Part shown: positions 1-5,953 of the stretch, piece after piece | Layout: the number at the start of each line of letters is the position of its first letter | Position numbering within the stretch: the first letter of the stretch is position 1 | Origin: Chitinophagaceae bacterium | GTDB lineage: Bacteria > Bacteroidota > Bacteroidia > Chitinophagales > Chitinophagaceae | Assembly: GCA_017989935.1 (NCBI GenBank) | Contig: JAGNOY010000098.1 | Span: forward strand, 1 to 7,147 | Direction of reading: 5' to 3' | Length of the DNA stretch: 7,147 bases | Program-made: the position numbers and the translations under genes | Notes under the pieces: generated by a model | Told to the model about the DNA's origin: nothing | Seen by the model: only the letters and a program-made list of their open reading frames with translations | The model's database searches: none

Positions 1-1
1 A

Positions 2-928
2 AATTATACTGACTATCAGCAGATGCCACAAACTCAGCAAGAGATGGTTAAACGTATGGCTGCTTTAGGTAGTGAATTTGAACCAGGAGCACAAGCCAAA
101 TACAGCAATACAAATTTTATTTTGTTGGGTTATATCATTGAAAGAATAACAAAAGCAACTTATGAAACAGAATTGCAAAACAGAATTTGTAAAAGAATTG
201 GATTGAAACAAACTTATTATGGTCATAAAATCCAACCCGAAAAGTCTGAGGTTTTGTCTTATGAATGGAATGGAGAGCAATGGGATGTATCAGTTGAAAC
301 AGACATGTCCATCCCAAGTGGTGCAGGAGCCATAGTTTCTACACCGACTGATTTGTGTACATTTATTAACGCGCTATTTGAAGGCAAGCTCATGAAGGCT
401 GAAACATTTACTGAGATGAAAAAGATACAAGATGGTTTCGGGAAAGGGATTCTGCAAATGCCATTTGGCAACCGTAAGGCTTTTGGGCATAATGGAAGTA
501 TAGATGCTTTTAGATCTTCATTGGGTTATTTTGAGGATGACGGCATGAGTTTTTCAATCATTTCTAATGGACGGTCAATGCCTCAAAATGATATTGCTTT
601 AGGCGTACTAAGCATTTATTATGGAAAGCCTTACGCGATTCCGAGTTTCGAAACTAAGAAATTATCTGAAGAGTTATTATCAGCATATTTAGGTGTTTAC
701 GGAAACAAGGATGTTGGACTCAAGATAACGGTCGAAAAAAAGAATGGACAATTGGTAGCTCAGGCAGATGGACAAGATCGAATTGTGTTAGAGTATGTTC
801 AAGGCGACGAGTTTAAATTTGATGCTGCAAAAGTGAATATCAAATTCAACCGAGATGATAATCAATTACCTAAATCATTTATGTTGAGTCAGGGTGGCCC
901 GGCGATTGAATTTACTAAGGAGAAATAG
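2..928 (+). CDS. Serine hydrolase, beta-lactamase/PBP class C family (5' partial)
   Basis: The reading frame is open from base 2, so the gene starts before the window; the ATG at 23 is internal. The first residues in frame (NYTDYQQ) match the stretch that follows the HTSG motif in class C beta-lactamase-like serine hydrolases, so the catalytic SxxK lies upstream and is not seen. The second catalytic motif, Tyr-Ser-Asn, is at 101-109, and the KTG-like triad is His-Asn-Gly at 488-496. After the catalytic domain, roughly the last 90 residues (from about 660) form a small beta-rich C-terminal region of the DUF3471-like kind often attached to these enzymes. Such proteins are usually exported and act on D-Ala peptides, esters or small amides; the substrate cannot be told from sequence. 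It ends in tandem TAG codons (926-931). Family assignment is firm, exact function is not. Confidence 0.9.
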   Translation, partial: NYTDYQQMPQTQQEMVKRMAALGSEFEPGAQAKYSNTNFILLGYIIERITKATYETELQNRICKRIGLKQTYYGHKIQPEKSEVLSYEWNGEQWDVSVETDMSIPSGAGAIVSTPTDLCTFINALFEGKLMKAETFTEMKKIQDGFGKGILQMPFGNRKAFGHNGSIDAFRSSLGYFEDDGMSFSIISNGRSMPQNDIALGVLSIYYGKPYAIPSFETKKLSEELLSAYLGVYGNKDVGLKITVEKKNGQLVAQADGQDRIVLEYVQGDEFKFDAAKVNIKFNRDDNQLPKSFMLSQGGPAIEFTKEK

Positions 929-1236
929 TAGATGCTATTTTATAACTATCCGCAAAGATACCCGTTTGCTGCATGAGGATTTTATCTTTAAAAAGTTTTA
1001 TAATTAGAGTTTGGTATTAAATAAGCTATCTGTTTTCATTAGTCTTAATAAGCAATTTAGAAGATGAACATTTAATTGAAGCAGAAATTGCGGCAAGGAT
1101 AGTAGTGGAAAGCCCGCACCCCGAGAGGCTTCACGAAATAAAATTTTACTTAAAACATGCTAGCCGATTCGGGGGAGGACTTGCAACGGATAGCCTGTCT
1201 GCCGCCCAAAATAAAATGAAAATTAGAGATGTTAGA
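929..1236. other. Intergenic region holding a structured RNA-like element
   Basis: No protein gene is supported here. The first 150 bases are plain AT-rich sequence between two convergent genes; the only feature there is a weak hairpin (GCAAA at 952-956 with TTTGC at 965-969) without a proper T-tract. The second part is distinctly more GC-rich and holds the paired element listed separately at 1090-1205. A plus-strand open frame from 1105 runs through that element and then antisense through the glutaminyl cyclase, and is considered spurious. No obvious intrinsic terminator follows either convergent gene, so the GC-rich element may also end transcription from one or both sides. Confidence 0.6.
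1090..1205 (+). ncRNA. Candidate structured non-coding RNA (Flavo-1-like?)
   Basis: An outer 6-bp stem is formed by GCGGCA (1090-1095) and TGCCGC (1200-1205). An inner helix is formed by CCCCGA (1119-1124) with TCGGGG (1169-1174), continued by GGCT (1127-1130) with AGCC (1162-1165). The apical loop of about 30 bases is AT-rich and looks variable. Between outer and inner stems lie two related unpaired segments, GTAGTGGAAAGCCCG (1102-1116) and GCAACGGATAGCCTG (1183-1197), identical at 10 of 15 positions. From memory, GGAAAGCCC/GGATAGCC pairs of this kind recur between genes in Flavobacteria and relatives and recall the Flavo-1 RNA motif, but the name is not verified. The plus strand is chosen by that resemblance only; the helices would also form on the other strand. 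No function is known to me. Confidence 0.5.
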
Positions 1237-2076
1237 TTAATGAGAAAAAGCAATCTCGTACACTGTTGGCCAAAATTTACCTGTCACATATATTTTGTCT
1301 TTCTCTTTGTCGTAGGCGATGCCATTGGTTTCTAAAGAATTTGGATGTTTAGTATTGGCTTCTTGCTTTAAGGAAGTTAAATCAAGTTTACCAACCACTT
1401 TTCCATCTTGAGGATTAATCTTTACAATCGTATTGCTTGTATAAATATTGGCGTATAAGTAACCATTGATCCATTCAATTTCATTTAAATATTGAACCGG
1501 CGCGCCTTGTTCTGTGACAGCTATAGTTTTAGTAGCTTGTAAACTTGTAGGATCCAAGTAGGTGATATTGCTAGTACCATCCGTCATAATTAAATTCACA
1601 CTGTCGTTGGTAAGTCCCCAACCTTCGGTGTTTGCATAATTAAATTCGCCCACTTTTTTAAACGTTTTATCGTCGTAAATAAATCCTTTTTTATTGGTGT
1701 AAGTTAATTGATACACTTTACCATTCATGAAAGTGATGCCTTCGCCGAAATAGATTTTCTTATCTAGTGTTGCCTTGACATTAATTTTTCCGGTTTTTAA
1801 ATCTAGTTCGCCGAAGAGGGAGTTTGCATTGGGCATATCTTCGGGCGCGCCTGTGCTTTCATATACTTTTCCTTGATGCACCAACAAGCCTTCGGTAAAT
1901 GAATTGACATCATGCGCATGGTAGGCTGTAACTTGATAATTGATGTTTGGAATTTCTACAGCTTTTTCTGCTACAGGTGTTGAATTTTCGGGCGTTGATG
2001 TATCTGTGTTGCAAGCTAAAGAAAGCATCAACATTGAGAGGCTTATGTATAAATTAAATAAGGAAAGACGTTTCAA
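1237..2076 (-). CDS. Glutaminyl-peptide cyclotransferase (glutamine cyclase), lipoprotein
   Basis: This enzyme converts N-terminal glutamine of peptides or proteins to pyroglutamate and belongs to the papaya/bacterial type, a five-bladed beta-propeller unrelated to animal QC. Evidence is the family signature HDVNSFTEGL near the start of the mature protein (family form HDxxAFTQGL), followed by WGLTNDS, LNEIEWINGYLYANIY and a C-terminal TNGIAYD/IYVTGKFWP stretch. The length of about 280 residues is normal. The N-terminus is a lipoprotein signal: KR, a hydrophobic run, then LSLAC, so the mature protein should be membrane-anchored in the periplasm or outer membrane. The frame opens at TTG 2097, but that codon sits inside a TATATTTG promoter-like element. 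TTG at 2076 gives a normal signal peptide (MKRLSLF...) and is preferred; ATG at 2034 would leave too short a signal. It is the last gene of the minus-strand series. Confidence 0.9.
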   Translation of the reverse strand: MKRLSLFNLYISLSMLMLSLACNTDTSTPENSTPVAEKAVEIPNINYQVTAYHAHDVNSFTEGLLVHQGKVYESTGAPEDMPNANSLFGELDLKTGKINVKATLDKKIYFGEGITFMNGKVYQLTYTNKKGFIYDDKTFKKVGEFNYANTEGWGLTNDSVNLIMTDGTSNITYLDPTSLQATKTIAVTEQGAPVQYLNEIEWINGYLYANIYTSNTIVKINPQDGKVVGKLDLTSLKQEANTKHPNSLETNGIAYDKEKDKIYVTGKFWPTVYEIAFSH

Positions 2077-2094
2077 TGTATATGTATTTGGGCT

Positions 2095-2102
2095 CAAATA
2101 TA
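2095..2102 (-). promoter_or_regulatory. Candidate Bacteroidota -7 promoter element before the glutaminyl cyclase
   Basis: The minus strand reads TATATTTG, an exact match to the Bacteroidota -7 consensus TAnnTTTG, in the gap between the 92-residue membrane protein and the cyclase. No TTG-type -33 element is seen at the expected distance. If used, transcription would start about 10-15 bases before TTG 2076, giving the cyclase its own promoter in addition to read-through. Chance matches are expected in AT-rich DNA, so support is modest. Confidence 0.35.
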
Positions 2103-2132
2103 ATAGAAAGTAAAGAAGAAATGCTTTTGGCT

Positions 2133-2411
2133 TTAATGGAAATTGATACCCTTGCCCATGCTACATACGCAACAACCACTTAGTATCATGATGCCAATAG
2201 AGGCCAAAATGGCGAGTCCAAGTAGTCGAGTAGATTTAAATATCAGCAAGATAATACTGATTAAAAAAGCAGGCAGGCATAATAAAAGCATCCCAAATCC
2301 AAGCATGCTCGCTTCGAAACTTCCAACAAACAAGCCTGAAAAAAGCAGTGAAATAAACAACATAATTGAAGATGCTGTAAGTAAATATTTATAGAAAGGG
2401 TTATCTGTCAT
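2133..2411 (-). CDS. Small three-helix membrane protein of unknown function
   Basis: I do not recognise this 92-residue protein. It is almost entirely hydrophobic, with three predicted transmembrane helices at about residues 10-29, 35-58 and 63-79, and a short basic link (KSTR) between the second and third. The third helix ends in Gly-Cys-Cys-Val-Cys (residues 79-83), with another cysteine at 45 inside helix 2; three clustered cysteines could bind metal or form a thiol pair, but this is only a suggestion. It begins 20 bases after the radical SAM stop codon, so co-transcription and probably translational linkage with that gene are likely. It may be a membrane partner of the lipid-related enzymes upstream. 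The start at ATG 2411 is the only good one. A plus-strand frame over the same bases is a shadow. Confidence 0.7.
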   Translation of the reverse strand: MTDNPFYKYLLTASSIMLFISLLFSGLFVGSFEASMLGFGMLLLCLPAFLISIILLIFKSTRLLGLAILASIGIMILSGCCVCSMGKGINFH

Positions 2412-2431
2412 GATGAATAGATTGAAAGTGG

Positions 2432-3826
2432 TTAAGTATGTTGAATTAATTTATTGAGTATTTCTTCTTTTTCATCTCGATAAAATAGATTCATGGTTTC
2501 GAACGGAATGATACGACCATCTTTACTGACTATATGTACGCAACTTTTTTTAATAGCTCTCACATCAAAATCATAGGCGTCAATAAATCGCATAATGATA
2601 ATTCGAAATAGGTTGTCGTAACTAAGTCCGGGTGCAGTAATATTTGGCAAGCAACAAAGTAGTTGATTAATTTGCGAAGTGACTTTATCTACTGACACGC
2701 CTGTACTAAAAATGTTAAGCATTTGTTCGTGCAAGTCTTTGTCTTGTTCGTAGACGATGGTGTTTTTAGAATTGTTGCTTAATAATCTTTCAGGATCGAT
2801 GTATCGGGTGAGTGGAAATATTTGTCCACCCAATTTAAGCGCATAGCCCATCATTAGCGCATCAGGATTGCAAGGTACTGGAATAAGATCGCTGGGTTCG
2901 AATACGTTTGTTTGTTTGAGAATTTCTTGTCGTACCTCTGTTAGAGTAAGTCGGTCGGTGGTGGCATTAAAACCTTCGTTTCGTCCTGCTACTTGTATAG
3001 GTTGAAAAGTAACTCCGCGAACACAGCGTTGTTTGAGGGCATAGTCGATAATAGAACCAATTTCATCGTCATTGAGTCCTTTTTGTAAGGTCACAACCAA
3101 GTTAGTAGACAAGTTGAATTCGTTTAAATGATCTAGGGCTTTTTTTCTAACTTCTGTGAGATCTTCACCACGAAGCTTCATGAGTGCATCTTCTTTAAAA
3201 CTATCAAATTGAAGATAGACTTCGAAGTCAGGCATATAGCTCGCTAATTTTTCTACAAAGCTTTTATCCTTGGCAATGCGAATGCCATTGGTGTTTAGCA
3301 TCAAATGTTTGATAGGTTTTGTTTTGGCCATATCCAGAATTTTAAAAAAATCTGGATGCACGGTTGGTTCACCACCACTAATTTGAACTACATCAGGTTC
3401 GCCTTCATTGGCAACAATCAGGTCGAACATTTTTTCTATTTCTTCTAAGGTTCGATGACGTCCGTAATTGGGCGAGCTCATGGCATAACAAGTAGGACAA
3501 CTTAAATTGCATCTGTCTGTCACTTCTATTAAAGTTAAACAGCTATGTTGTTCGTGATCTTCACATAAGCCGCAATCGTAAGGGCAGCCATGCAAGGTTT
3601 TTGTATTTGTATGTAAGGGGGCTTCACTAGCTTTGTTATAATTTCTGATATTTTTGTAATACTCAATATCATTGGCAAGTAGTACTTTGAAAAAGCCATG
3701 CTCTTTACAGGTTTTGTGCATGAAAACTTTTTCGTCTTCAAAAATGATTTTAGCGTCAATACGTTTTAAGCATTCAGGGCATAAGCTAATAGTAAAATCG
3801 TAATAGGTATAATCTTTGGTGGGCAT
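2432..3826 (-). CDS. Radical SAM enzyme of the tetraether lipid synthase (Tes/MJ0619-like) family
   Basis: The 464-residue protein carries the radical SAM cluster motif CNLSCPTC (Cys106, 110, 113) followed by Tyr-Ala, and the SAM-binding GGEP at 151-154. In front lies a cysteine-rich region: CPEC (16-19) plus KTCKEHG (Cys40, His43), which resembles a rubredoxin-like metal site, then GCPYDCGLC and Cys96 (Cys81, 85, 88, 96), which suits an auxiliary iron-sulfur cluster. More cysteines follow in VPCNPDA, LLCCLPN and KKSCVHI near the C-terminus, which ends with the DGRIIPF stretch typical of the family. This order is that of MJ0619, the archaeal enzyme that joins lipid tails by carbon-carbon bonds to make tetraether or macrocyclic lipids. 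Bacterial homologues are common but mostly uncharacterised, so substrate is inferred. It starts 7 bases after the Lgt-like gene, pointing to joint action in the membrane. Iron-sulfur clusters suggest oxygen-sensitive work. Confidence 0.85.
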   Translation of the reverse strand: MPTKDYTYYDFTISLCPECLKRIDAKIIFEDEKVFMHKTCKEHGFFKVLLANDIEYYKNIRNYNKASEAPLHTNTKTLHGCPYDCGLCEDHEQHSCLTLIEVTDRCNLSCPTCYAMSSPNYGRHRTLEEIEKMFDLIVANEGEPDVVQISGGEPTVHPDFFKILDMAKTKPIKHLMLNTNGIRIAKDKSFVEKLASYMPDFEVYLQFDSFKEDALMKLRGEDLTEVRKKALDHLNEFNLSTNLVVTLQKGLNDDEIGSIIDYALKQRCVRGVTFQPIQVAGRNEGFNATTDRLTLTEVRQEILKQTNVFEPSDLIPVPCNPDALMMGYALKLGGQIFPLTRYIDPERLLSNNSKNTIVYEQDKDLHEQMLNIFSTGVSVDKVTSQINQLLCCLPNITAPGLSYDNLFRIIIMRFIDAYDFDVRAIKKSCVHIVSKDGRIIPFETMNLFYRDEKEEILNKLIQHT

Positions 3827-3833
3827 AATGTAT

Positions 3834-4598
3834 TTAATTTGTGGCGGTTGATTTATGTGTTAGCCATTTAAGTATATCGGGTAAGTAATAGAGCATGCCA
3901 ATTAATGAGCATATTTGTATGGTGCTTAGTGCGCCATAAAAAGTATAGGAAGGCTTTAAGAATTCGATAAAAAATCTAAAGAAGAAATAACTCCATAAAA
4001 AGCACTTAAATAAATCTCCAGATGCTAAGGTAAACTTTTTCTTTAGTTGGATTAAAAGGATACTTAAAAGACTAAGGAAAATTATTTCGTATAAAATAAC
4101 CGGATGTCTCATCAGCCCATCGCCTAAATCCATGCCCATAAAAAAAGTGGTGGGTTTGCCGTAGGTGTCTTCGTAAATACCCATACTGAAACATCCAGTT
4201 CGGCCGATGATGATAGCAAGTAATAAAGGAAAAACAAACAGATCGCCACTACGTTGTTTTTCGCCTATGATTTTTTTGATACCTTCAACACCTAGCAAGC
4301 CGCCAAGTAATCCACCTGCAATGGATTTGTTGTTGTAGAAATGCATCCATACGTTTTCAGTCATCCTTAATTGTTCGGGGTCTTCAAAACCACCGACTAA
4401 TCTACTACCGATAATTGATCCGAAAATGGCCCCAATTAAAATATATATGCGATTCATTTGGCTAATCTGATCGCCTTGTTTTTTTCTGAGTAGAAGAAAA
4501 TATCGAAAACCAATAAACATCCCTAAGAACTCTGTGAGTGTGTGTAATAATATGGAATGTCCACCGATTGAAATGCTAACTGGAAAATGTATATTCAT
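3834..4598 (-). CDS. Divergent Lgt-like integral membrane protein
   Basis: This 254-residue multi-pass protein matches the prolipoprotein diacylglyceryl transferase family along its whole length: SIGG at the N-terminus, a GGLLG glycine segment, GRTGCFSMG (for GRxGNFxNGE), RHPVILYE (for RHPSQLYE), FRFFIEFLKP (for FRxxVEFFR) and LSTIQICSL (for ISMGQILS). Aligning by eye with E. coli Lgt, Arg143, Arg239 and Glu243 appear kept, but Tyr26 (HWYG to HTLT), His103 (SFHGG to SIAGG) and Asn146 (GNF to GCF) are replaced. These are residues reported as essential for Lgt, so normal lipoprotein diacylglyceryl transfer is doubtful and lgt itself probably lies elsewhere. The phosphatidylglycerol-binding fold may serve another lipid reaction. 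ATG 4598 lies 3 bases after the preceding stop, and the radical SAM gene starts 7 bases downstream. Family membership is clear; the reaction is unknown. Confidence 0.8.
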   Translation of the reverse strand: MNIHFPVSISIGGHSILLHTLTEFLGMFIGFRYFLLLRKKQGDQISQMNRIYILIGAIFGSIIGSRLVGGFEDPEQLRMTENVWMHFYNNKSIAGGLLGGLLGVEGIKKIIGEKQRSGDLFVFPLLLAIIIGRTGCFSMGIYEDTYGKPTTFFMGMDLGDGLMRHPVILYEIIFLSLLSILLIQLKKKFTLASGDLFKCFLWSYFFFRFFIEFLKPSYTFYGALSTIQICSLIGMLYYLPDILKWLTHKSTATN

Positions 4599-4601
4599 GA
4601 A

Positions 4602-5225
4602 TTATTGAATTGCCCATTGCTGAAGTGAAGGATATTCAATAAAGCCAACGAGACCTTGACCTTTGGCAATATAGAGTTTGCCAATATAAGTTCCAGTATT
4701 ATTTTTAGAGGTAGTAACAAGACTTTGCAAACCTATGTAAGTGATCCCATTTTCAAGTGTGAAAGATGAAAGATAGCTACCGTTTGTGGCAGATAATGAA
4801 TCCTTCTCTGTCATTTTATAAGAAAAGGTTCCAAAGTTGAAACGAATTTCACCAAATTCACTGCTGCTTTTAGAGGGCATATAGGTGTAATTCGAATGCC
4901 TGACATAATAAGCTAGTGGAGTGGTATCTTGTTGACTAAGAAATCGGATATAAAATTCTGAAGCGCATAGTCCACCTTTGCTTGAATAACCCCCATATGA
5001 GGTTGATTCGTCTTCGTCAATCACTTTGCAATCTGTGACTGCAAAAGTATCTAACGTGTTGGTTGTTGCATTTTTAAAGATTAATTTCTGTCCTTTTGTA
5101 TAAGGAAACCATTGCTTGCGATACGTGGAGTCGTAAGACGGACAAGTGACAGTTTTTCTTGTACAAACACCGCAAGCTTGAAAGATAAATGGAATAAGAA
5201 GGAATAAGAAAAATAGGTTTTTCAT
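4602..5225 (-). CDS. Putative lipoprotein of unknown function
   Basis: I do not recognise the family. From ATG 5225 the protein has 207 residues and starts with a lipoprotein-like signal: MKN, a strongly hydrophobic run, then FQAC with the candidate lipid-modified Cys at residue 18. The lipobox is loose, as is common in Bacteroidota. The sequence CGVCTRKTVTC gives three cysteines close to the mature N-terminus. The rest looks beta-rich, with a YTKGQKLIFKN segment of a kind seen in several Bacteroidota lipoproteins. The frame stays open upstream to ATG 5306, but the extra 27 residues would put the signal peptide inside the protein and overlap a promoter-like TAACTTTG, so 5225 is chosen. Its stop codon is 3 bases before the Lgt-like start, which makes it the first gene of the operon and perhaps a substrate or partner of the enzymes downstream. 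Confidence 0.75.
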   Translation of the reverse strand: MKNLFFLFLLIPFIFQACGVCTRKTVTCPSYDSTYRKQWFPYTKGQKLIFKNATTNTLDTFAVTDCKVIDEDESTSYGGYSSKGGLCASEFYIRFLSQQDTTPLAYYVRHSNYTYMPSKSSSEFGEIRFNFGTFSYKMTEKDSLSATNGSYLSSFTLENGITYIGLQSLVTTSKNNTGTYIGKLYIAKGQGLVGFIEYPSLQQWAIQ

Positions 5226-5288
5226 ATTGTCTATTTCAGAGCAAGTTAGTGTTTTTAAATAAAAGAAAAAAATATCCCGAATCGACCA

Positions 5289-5296
5289 CAAAGTTA
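5289..5296 (-). promoter_or_regulatory. Candidate -7 promoter element of the lipoprotein/Lgt-like/radical SAM operon
   Basis: The minus strand reads TAACTTTG, an exact match to the Bacteroidota -7 consensus TAnnTTTG. It would start transcription near 5282, giving a leader of roughly 55 bases before ATG 5225. No -33 TTG element is seen at the usual spacing. Its position just upstream of the first gene of a tightly packed series supports it, but a chance match cannot be excluded. Confidence 0.45.
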
Positions 5297-5349
5297 ATTC
5301 ATTCATCGTTTTTGGGCTTGACTAAGTTCAGATATAGAAAGAACGGTAG

Positions 5350-5709
5350 CTAAATTTTGTGAGAAAGCCCTTCTTTTGCCAGACTCATGAAGTCAAAAGG
5401 CAATAACCCATGCAATTTGTAAATTAGATCGTTTGGGTTTCTTCTTGTATCCCAAATATGTACTATTCGAAATTCTTCTTTGTGTACTTCAATAAACATA
5501 AAGTAATTAGTAATTATTATGTATTTGACCTTTGGATCATTGGTTGCCTTTCCCAACGATGTATAATCTCGTATTAATTTGGCACTTTCAACAATTAGTC
5601 TATTTAGCTATCTACTATACATAGTAGATTTATTTCGCCTATTCCAATATTTCAAAATCTCAACTTTATTTTCCAAAGCAAACTTCGACCATATTATCCT
5701 TTTAACCAT
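5350..5709 (-). pseudogene. RelE/ParE-family toxin interrupted by an in-frame TAG
   Basis: Reading from ATG 5709, which overlaps the antitoxin end by 16 bases, gives a 119-codon frame with typical RelE/ParE toxin sequence: MVKRIIWSKFALENK at the start, then KYWNRRN, and at the C-terminal half YFMFIEVHKEEFRIVHIWDTRRNP, including the conserved I-D-R-R-N-P strand. Codon 34 (5610-5608) is TAG, between YSR and LNRLI, so only 33 residues would be made. No ATG lies shortly after the stop; the downstream part could only begin at TTG 5556 and would lack the N-terminal helices. Both parts share one frame with no indel, so the lesion is a single nonsense codon, possibly from AAG (Lys). Intact members of this family block translation or gyrase; this copy should be inactive unless the TAG is read through or is a sequencing error. 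About 23 residues follow the usual family end. Confidence 0.85.
5610..5629. repeat. Near-perfect palindrome at the toxin nonsense codon
   Basis: Nine-base arms ATCTACTAT and ATAGTAGAT form a perfect inverted repeat separated by only 2 bases. It lies inside the toxin coding sequence, and its last base is the first base of the premature TAG codon (minus strand). With a lysine codon at this site the arm would be one base shorter. Confidence 0.7.
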
Positions 5710-5930
5710 TGCTCTGTTATTTTATCAGCCTCCTCTTCGGTATAAAATTCTCCTTGCTTAATTTGTTCCCTGCTAATCTCAATGGCTTGCTTCTGATCTT
5801 CACTCATCATATAAACTTCGGTTTCATTTGTTTCAAACTCCAAAAGCCGAAGCATGGCTTCTAAAATATCATTATCATTAGTTATTTGTAACTTACTTGC
5901 AATCTGCTCTTTTAGTTCTATCGTTGTCAA
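5694..5930 (-). CDS. Antitoxin of a RelE/ParE-type toxin-antitoxin pair
   Basis: A small acidic protein of 78 residues directly before the toxin, overlapping it by 16 bases, as usual in such pairs. From TTG 5930 it reads MTTIELKEQIASKL, which fits a class of short Bacteroidota antitoxins that begin with TT-I/L-EL-K. The C-terminal part, AIEISREQIKQGEFYTEEEADK followed by EQWLKG, is the typical toxin-binding tail ending in WL. No separate DNA-binding domain can be named with confidence. The frame is open to TTG 5948, but that codon is part of a TAAATTTG promoter-like element, so 5930 is preferred. No in-frame ATG lies near the N-terminus, which is unusual and may reflect early decay. Because the toxin is broken, this is probably an orphan antitoxin that could still neutralise related toxins. 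Confidence 0.75.
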   Translation of the reverse strand: MTTIELKEQIASKLQITNDNDILEAMLRLLEFETNETEVYMMSEDQKQAIEISREQIKQGEFYTEEEADKITEQWLKG

Positions 5931-5945
5931 AGTGCATTTTAATTT

Positions 5946-5953
5946 CAAATTTA
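5946..5953 (-). promoter_or_regulatory. Candidate -7 promoter element of the toxin-antitoxin pair
   Basis: The minus strand reads TAAATTTG, an exact TAnnTTTG match, 16 bases before the preferred antitoxin start at 5930. A -33 TTG at the usual distance is not seen. Its location supports the downstream TTG as start codon, since the TTG at 5948 would lie within the promoter. Confidence 0.4.

Noticed and set aside
952..969. Hairpin after the left-edge hydrolase as an intrinsic terminator
   Set aside because: Only a 5-base AT-containing stem with an 8-base loop and no T-tract directly after it.
1105..1335. Plus-strand open frame of 76 codons
   Set aside because: Runs through the structured RNA-like element and antisense to the 3' end of the glutaminyl cyclase; no family features.
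3834..4598. Calling the Lgt-like gene as housekeeping lgt
   Set aside because: Replacement of Tyr26, His103 and Asn146 equivalents and the radical SAM neighbour argue against the standard function.
5608..5610. TAG reassigned to an amino acid in this organism
   Set aside because: TAG serves as a normal stop at the end of the left-edge hydrolase (tandem TAG) and of the toxin frame, so a nonsense mutation is simpler.
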